Shown: positions 60,733 to 64,000 of the stretch, one piece after another
How positions within the stretch are numbered: position 1 is the stretch's first letter
Layout: each line of letters starts with the position of its first letter
Assembly: GCF_037646455.1 (NCBI RefSeq)
Contig: NZ_JBBIXN010000001.1
Span: 1,364,001-1,428,000 of the forward strand
Direction of reading: 5' to 3'
Source of the DNA: Draconibacterium mangrovi_A
GTDB lineage: Bacteria; Bacteroidota; Bacteroidia; Bacteroidales; Prolixibacteraceae
DNA: 64,000 nt
The notes under the pieces: model-generated
The model's database searches: none
What the model was told of the DNA's origin: nothing
What the model saw: the letters and a program-made list of their open reading frames with translations, nothing else
Position numbers and translations under genes: made by a program

Positions 60733-61344
60733 CTAATTTTGATTTATCATTGAGAAATATATAAATCCAACTGACTCACCATCCAACAATATCTCGGTTT
60801 TTGTCAGTTTAAAATTCATATTCTTTTTTAATATAAGAACCATATCCTTATAACTATTCGTTATATCACCACTTACCTCAAATCTGGTAAAAAGCCACTT
60901 TCCTTTTTTATCAGGATATAGCTGCTGTAACAATCTCTTATTTAATGATACTATTATCTCTGTATTTGAATATTCTACTGTTTCTAGAAGTGATATCGTT
61001 TGCGAATCTTTGTTAATTTTTGCCAAAGAAAATATTTCTTCTTCAGGATATTCATTTCTCGAGGTGATTGGATCTCCATTTTCAACGATTGATCCAAATA
61101 AAGAAACATTTTCATCCTTAATAACTTCAAAATAAGCATTATGTTCCTTATTCAATGAATCTTTCTGATCACTTAAATAAAGATCTATGTTCGTTCTTGC
61201 CATTTTATTGAAGGTCATGCTAATTGACAAGAAATGAATCTTTTTTTGGGCTAAAATATCCGTAACCTTATTAAAAATGTCCGGACCTTGGACATAATTC
61301 CTTTGTCCTTTAAAACTGACTTCAATCGATTCCTTGTACTCCAT
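60733..61344 (-). CDS. Unknown protein of the acyl/amino-sugar module
   Basis: 203 residues, no family recognised. It is mixed alpha/beta with no signal peptide, membrane helix or cysteine cluster. The pattern LSISMTFNKMARTNIDLYL near residues 39-57 and the late LKKNMNFKLTKTEILLDGES, then VGFIYFSM, are recurring beta segments. It sits with 1- and 2-nt gaps between KAS III and the LpxD-like acyltransferase, so its product should act on the acyl chain or the acyl-ACP, for example a reductase, a dehydratase-like hot-dog protein or a scaffold. This is position-based inference only. Confidence 0.6.
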   Translation of the reverse strand: MEYKESIEVSFKGQRNYVQGPDIFNKVTDILAQKKIHFLSISMTFNKMARTNIDLYLSDQKDSLNKEHNAYFEVIKDENVSLFGSIVENGDPITSRNEYPEEEIFSLAKINKDSQTISLLETVEYSNTEIIVSLNKRLLQQLYPDKKGKWLFTRFEVSGDITNSYKDMVLILKKNMNFKLTKTEILLDGESVGFIYFSMINQN

Positions 61345-61346
61345 TG

Positions 61347-62222
61347 TTATTGATTTTTTACAAACATTCTGAGCGTAGATTTATGTTTTACTGCAAAATT
61401 TCCAGAAATCTCCTTTCCATCTTCCACATTCGAAACAACTACGCTTCCTATTTTAATACTACTACCATTACCAATCTTTATATTATGAGCAATTACCGTA
61501 GAGGGTCCTATCCAGTTATTGTCTCCAATGGAACAATATCCGCTAATTGTAGAACCTCCTGCAATTAGATTTCTATTTCCAATAGTGGTAGCATGTGCAA
61601 TACTTGTATTCACACTAATTTTATTATAATCGCCAATTTCTGTGTAATTGCAAAAATAGTTCTTCTGAACAATTGCATTTGCCAGAATTTCGCATCCTTT
61701 ACCGATTTTTACACCACCTGCATCTTCAACATAAATTAATTCACCGTCGACAAAAGTATTATGCATACCACGTGCGCCGATCACAGCATTGGGTCCAATA
61801 TAAGTGCCATCTCCAATTATTGAATAATTTTCAACAATGACATTCTTATCAATAATTACATTCTTTCCGATAAAAACTTCTTCTCCAATAATAGCTGTTT
61901 CATGTATTTGCGCAGACTTGTCAATCCCCCAATCATATTTAAGCTCCATTACCTGCTTTTCGATTAGAAAGTTATGCAGTAAAAAAAAGTCTTTTTTAGG
62001 GCTTTTGCTAATAACCAATCCTTTATCGATACTAACAAGATGTGACGATTCATTATTTGTAATGATTGCTGTTACATTGGGATTATTATTAGCCAAATCG
62101 ATATTCTTCAAATCCAAAGCGAACGTTACCGATTGAGGTAATGATGAAGTTGTATAATAGGTATTTTTTATAATTGCATCCCGAATGATCTGTTTCTCTG
62201 AAAAATAATCTTTTAACCTCAT
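61347..62222 (-). CDS. LpxD-like left-handed beta-helix N-acyltransferase
   Basis: 291 residues from ATG 62222; an in-frame TTG at 62261 would add 13. The N-terminal domain (about 1-95) is small and mixed, as in LpxD. A long left-handed beta-helix of hexapeptide repeats follows (about 100-270: IIGEEVFIGKNVIIDKNV, VIGARGMHNTFVDGELIYV, GGVKIGKGCEILANAIV, YFCNYTEIGDYNKISVNTS). LpxD transfers an acyl chain from acyl-ACP to a sugar amine. With an ACP and a KAS III encoded next to it and a 3-aminosugar pathway in the same operon, the likely job is N-acylation of the aminosugar nucleotide (inference). It is much shorter than LpxD proteins (about 340) and is not in an lpx cluster. Confidence 0.82.
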   Translation of the reverse strand: MRLKDYFSEKQIIRDAIIKNTYYTTSSLPQSVTFALDLKNIDLANNNPNVTAIITNNESSHLVSIDKGLVISKSPKKDFFLLHNFLIEKQVMELKYDWGIDKSAQIHETAIIGEEVFIGKNVIIDKNVIVENYSIIGDGTYIGPNAVIGARGMHNTFVDGELIYVEDAGGVKIGKGCEILANAIVQKNYFCNYTEIGDYNKISVNTSIAHATTIGNRNLIAGGSTISGYCSIGDNNWIGPSTVIAHNIKIGNGSSIKIGSVVVSNVEDGKEISGNFAVKHKSTLRMFVKNQ

Positions 62223-62281
62223 TGTACAAATTGTTTTAATTCTGGTTAGGTGGAGTATCAAAAGTACTTACTTCTATCTTT

Positions 62282-62746
62282 TTATTTATATATTTTTTTG
62301 ACAAATTGTGCAGGATTACCAAACCAAAGCTCGTTATCAGGAACTGATTTCGTCACCACACTTCCTGCACCAATCATTGAATTCTTCCCAATCGTTATAC
62401 CACCCAGAATAACTGATCCAGCTCCAATAGAAGCACCTTTCTTAATAATAGTCTTTTGTAACTCATTTAAATAATTTTTCGAGCGGGGATATTTATCATT
62501 GGTAAATGTAACATTGGGTCCTATAAATACATTGTCTTCCACCCTGATCCCATCCCAAAGTTGAACACCTGACTTTATTGTAACGTTGTCGCCTATCACC
62601 ACGTCGTTCTCGATAAAAACATGACAATTAATATTACAATTCTTCCCGACAACAGCATTCTCGAGAATTACGCAATATTGCCAAATCCGAGTTCCTTCTC
62701 CAATATTTTTCGCTTTTACGTCGGTGTTGGGATGTATTAAGTTCAT
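62282..62746 (-). CDS. FdtC/QdtC-like hexapeptide acyltransferase
   Basis: 154 residues of left-handed beta-helix repeats: NIGEGTRIWQYCVILENAVV, CHVFIENDVVIGDNVTIKSG, FIGPNVTFTNDKYPRSKNYL (the loop present in FdtC/WxcM-type acetyltransferases), KGASIGAGSVILGGITIGK and a final NELWFGNPAQFVKKI. FdtC and QdtC add an acetyl to the 3-amino group of dTDP-Fuc3N or dTDP-Qui3N. Here an LpxD-like enzyme lies beside it, so either two different acyl groups are used or one of the two has another substrate (for example an O-acetyl). Gap of 4 nt to the ketoisomerase gene upstream. Confidence 0.87.
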   Translation of the reverse strand: MNLIHPNTDVKAKNIGEGTRIWQYCVILENAVVGKNCNINCHVFIENDVVIGDNVTIKSGVQLWDGIRVEDNVFIGPNVTFTNDKYPRSKNYLNELQKTIIKKGASIGAGSVILGGITIGKNSMIGAGSVVTKSVPDNELWFGNPAQFVKKIYK

Positions 62747-62750
62747 CTCA

Positions 62751-63170
62751 TTACTTGAATTTCAAAAATGAATTATAATCTCTCCAATAATCAGCTTCAT
62801 CATATTTCAGTGAAGCTAAGACTAAACAAACGGCACCTGAAGAAAAATTCAATAATTCACGCCAAATACCGGGGACAATGTGTAATCCAACATAAGGTCT
62901 GTCTAAATGAACTATTTTTCTTTGATTTCCATCATCAAGCAGGACATCAAAAGCACCACTAGCAGCAATTATAATTTGCTCCAGATTTTTATGTGCATGT
63001 CCACCTCTTTCCTCTCCTCCTGGAATATCGTACAAATAATAAACTCGCTTTATTGGAAAAGGGATTGAATGCTCATTCTCAAGCGCCGTGATATTTCCTG
63101 CTCTGTTGTGAATTTTGGGTAACTGCAGGACCTCGCAATCTTTGATTCTCGTTTCTAACCGTTTATCCAT
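62751..63170 (-). CDS. FdtA/QdtA-like sugar 3,4-ketoisomerase, copy with HxH
   Basis: 139 residues of the cupin-like FdtA/WxcM family: LPKIHNRAGNITALENEHS at the start, KRVYYLYDIPGGEERGGHAHK (the catalytic HAH pair, H58 and H60), LEQIIIAASGAFDVLLDDG and VHLDRPYVGLHIVPGIWREL. FdtA and QdtA shift the keto group of dTDP-4-keto-6-deoxyglucose from C-4 to C-3. The gene overlaps by 16 nt the end of the second copy upstream, so the two are translationally coupled. Confidence 0.92.
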   Translation of the reverse strand: MDKRLETRIKDCEVLQLPKIHNRAGNITALENEHSIPFPIKRVYYLYDIPGGEERGGHAHKNLEQIIIAASGAFDVLLDDGNQRKIVHLDRPYVGLHIVPGIWRELLNFSSGAVCLVLASLKYDEADYWRDYNSFLKFK

Positions 63171-63559
63171 TTTAGATATTTTTCAAAGTCGCGAATATAA
63201 TCTGATTCATCAAAAAAAGTAGAGCTCAATACTAAAGCAAGCGAGTTAGTCGAGAAATTATTCATTTCCCTCCACAAACCGTTAGGCACATACAAACCAT
63301 AATAAGACCTGTTCAAGGAATATTTTACTTCTCCTTCTCCGTCTTGAATTACAACATCAAAACTACCTGATAACGCTACAATAAATTCCTCTTGTTCCTT
63401 AAAAGCATGTCCACCTCGCTTTTGTCCTCCGGGAACATCATAAATCCAGTAAGCTCTTTTAATATCGAAGGGAATGTGATTCAGCTCTTCGATAAAAGTT
63501 AGGTTGCCTCTATTATCCTCTATTTTAGGTAGATTTATGATTGTTACGCTACGTCTCAT
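63155..63559 (-). CDS. FdtA/QdtA-like cupin, copy with HAF in place of HAH
   Basis: 134 residues, paralogue of the next gene: LPKIEDNRGNLTFIEELNH, KRAYWIYDVPGGQKRGGHAFK, LSGSFDVVIQDGEGEV, LNRSYYGLYVPNGLWREM. The motif reads HAF (H51, F53) where active FdtA/QdtA have HxH, so one of the two catalytic His is replaced by Phe. It may have lost activity, changed its product, or form a hetero-oligomer with the intact copy. It is the first recognised gene of the minus-strand operon in this window; the FdtA family acts on dTDP-sugars made by RmlA and RmlB, whose genes are not in this window. Confidence 0.85.
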   Translation of the reverse strand: MRRSVTIINLPKIEDNRGNLTFIEELNHIPFDIKRAYWIYDVPGGQKRGGHAFKEQEEFIVALSGSFDVVIQDGEGEVKYSLNRSYYGLYVPNGLWREMNNFSTNSLALVLSSTFFDESDYIRDFEKYLKWING

Positions 63560-63855
63560 ACCTTTTAAGTTAGCTGATGCAAATGATAAGCTATTCTATG
63601 TCTACAAATCTTGGTTAAGATTTTATTGTCTATGTCCAAAATTAACTTTTCTAGTGAACAATGCTACCATATCGACAAATTAAAAAAGCAGTAAATGTTT
63701 TTTGCTTGTCATACAACTTTATCGTTGAACAGACCAATATAATAGCCCTCGTGCACAAGATATATCCATAGTTATATTAAAGCGGTATCCTTTAAAAAAC
63801 AACTCTTTCACCACAAATGTTAAAATACTATCTAATGAAAGTTTTATTGAGAAGC
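63560..63855. other. 296-nt AT-rich spacer without a gene
   Basis: Between the first ketoisomerase gene (-) and the end of the partial gene at the right edge (-). It probably holds the promoter for the FdtA-to-GT minus-strand operon. No terminator hairpin or coding frame was recognised. Confidence 0.4.
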
Positions 63856-64000
63856 CTACCAATCAACCGCAGAATAAAACATGGAACTAATCAGTTTTGT
63901 ACCATCTTTAATTCGGTTTATTTCATCTTCTGTCAAACGCTGTTTCCATGATTTAATATTTTTTTTAGAATCTCTTTTTAGCAAACTTTTCTTTTTCGAA
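63856..64000 (-). CDS. C-terminal end of a probable sulfotransferase (truncated by window edge)
   Basis: The last 47 residues of a protein entering from beyond the right edge; the stop codon is at 63856-63858. The visible tail has the pattern IKSWKQRLTEDEINRIKDG followed by LISSMFYSAVDW at the very end. A conserved Trp after a basic stretch, a helix with TEDEINRI and a terminal W is typical of sulfotransferase-domain proteins. Only the 3' end is visible, so the family call is tentative. Confidence 0.5.
   Translation of the reverse strand, partial: SKKKSLLKRDSKKNIKSWKQRLTEDEINRIKDGTKLISSMFYSAVDW

Noticed and set aside
62223..62261. TTG start extending the LpxD-like enzyme by 13 residues
   Set aside because: An ATG at 62222 gives a start more typical of the family (MRLKDYFSE), and the extension shows no conserved features.

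Overview
The window looks like a chromosomal piece of a Bacteroidota genome, probably a marine or sediment member of the Marinilabiliales/Prolixibacteraceae type (inference). Pointers are a type IX secretion C-terminal domain, TAnnTTTG-type -7 promoter elements, mostly weak Shine-Dalgarno sequences, SPII lipoproteins with short N-termini, and family content (HYC_CC_PP, head GIN, DUF5723, DUF4834, YfhO, CotH/lamin-tail proteins) typical of that phylum. No rRNA, tRNA, CRISPR array, transposase, integrase or phage gene was seen.

Layout. 0.2-7.1 kb: a CoA-disulfide-reductase-like flavoenzyme with two rhodanese domains, a small lipoprotein, a secreted sugar isomerase/oxidoreductase pair on the minus strand, and a secreted seven-repeat propeller-like protein. 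7.1-32.3 kb: a 25-kb plus-strand metal-homeostasis island. It has two paralogous AraC-type regulators with an N-terminal CxxC metal-binding-like domain, soluble metal-binding domain proteins, an oversized CusA-like RND pump with TolC-like and CusB-like partners, Met/His-rich secreted proteins, a PII-like protein, a c-type haem protein, a Cu+ P1B-ATPase, a DUF302/APC-permease pair, a second complete RND set (CzcBAC-like) and a CDF exporter. The first part looks copper/silver-directed, the second Zn/Co/Cd-directed (inference from families).

32.3-46.5 kb: mixed core and envelope genes: a 1489-residue CotH/lamin-tail type IX secreted protein, a DNPH1-like nucleotide hydrolase, an MscS channel, a C-terminal processing protease, a Spy-like protein, two tandem head GIN proteins, a DUF5723 outer-membrane protein, DUF4834 and glycyl-tRNA synthetase. 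46.6-64.0 kb: a surface-polysaccharide locus. Its plus-strand half has YfhO, a methyltransferase, four glycosyltransferases and an FkbM methyltransferase. Its AT-richer minus-strand half has a glycosyltransferase, a Wzx-type flippase, a sulfotransferase, and a compact module for a 3-amino-3,6-dideoxyhexose (two FdtA-type ketoisomerases, an FdtB-type aminotransferase, a hexapeptide acyltransferase). This module is interleaved with an acyl carrier protein, a KAS III enzyme, an unknown protein and an LpxD-like acyltransferase. The end of a probable second sulfotransferase lies at the right edge.

Most notable: (i) two promoters in the metal island share a 14-nt box exactly 57 nt upstream of the -7 element, a candidate operator for the AraC/CxxC regulators; (ii) the ACP/KAS III/LpxD-like module inside the amino-sugar operon suggests a dedicated N-acyl group on a surface sugar; (iii) the tandem ketoisomerases differ in an active-site His; (iv) the large CusA-like pump has extra membrane segments and lacks two of the three expected methionine ligands.
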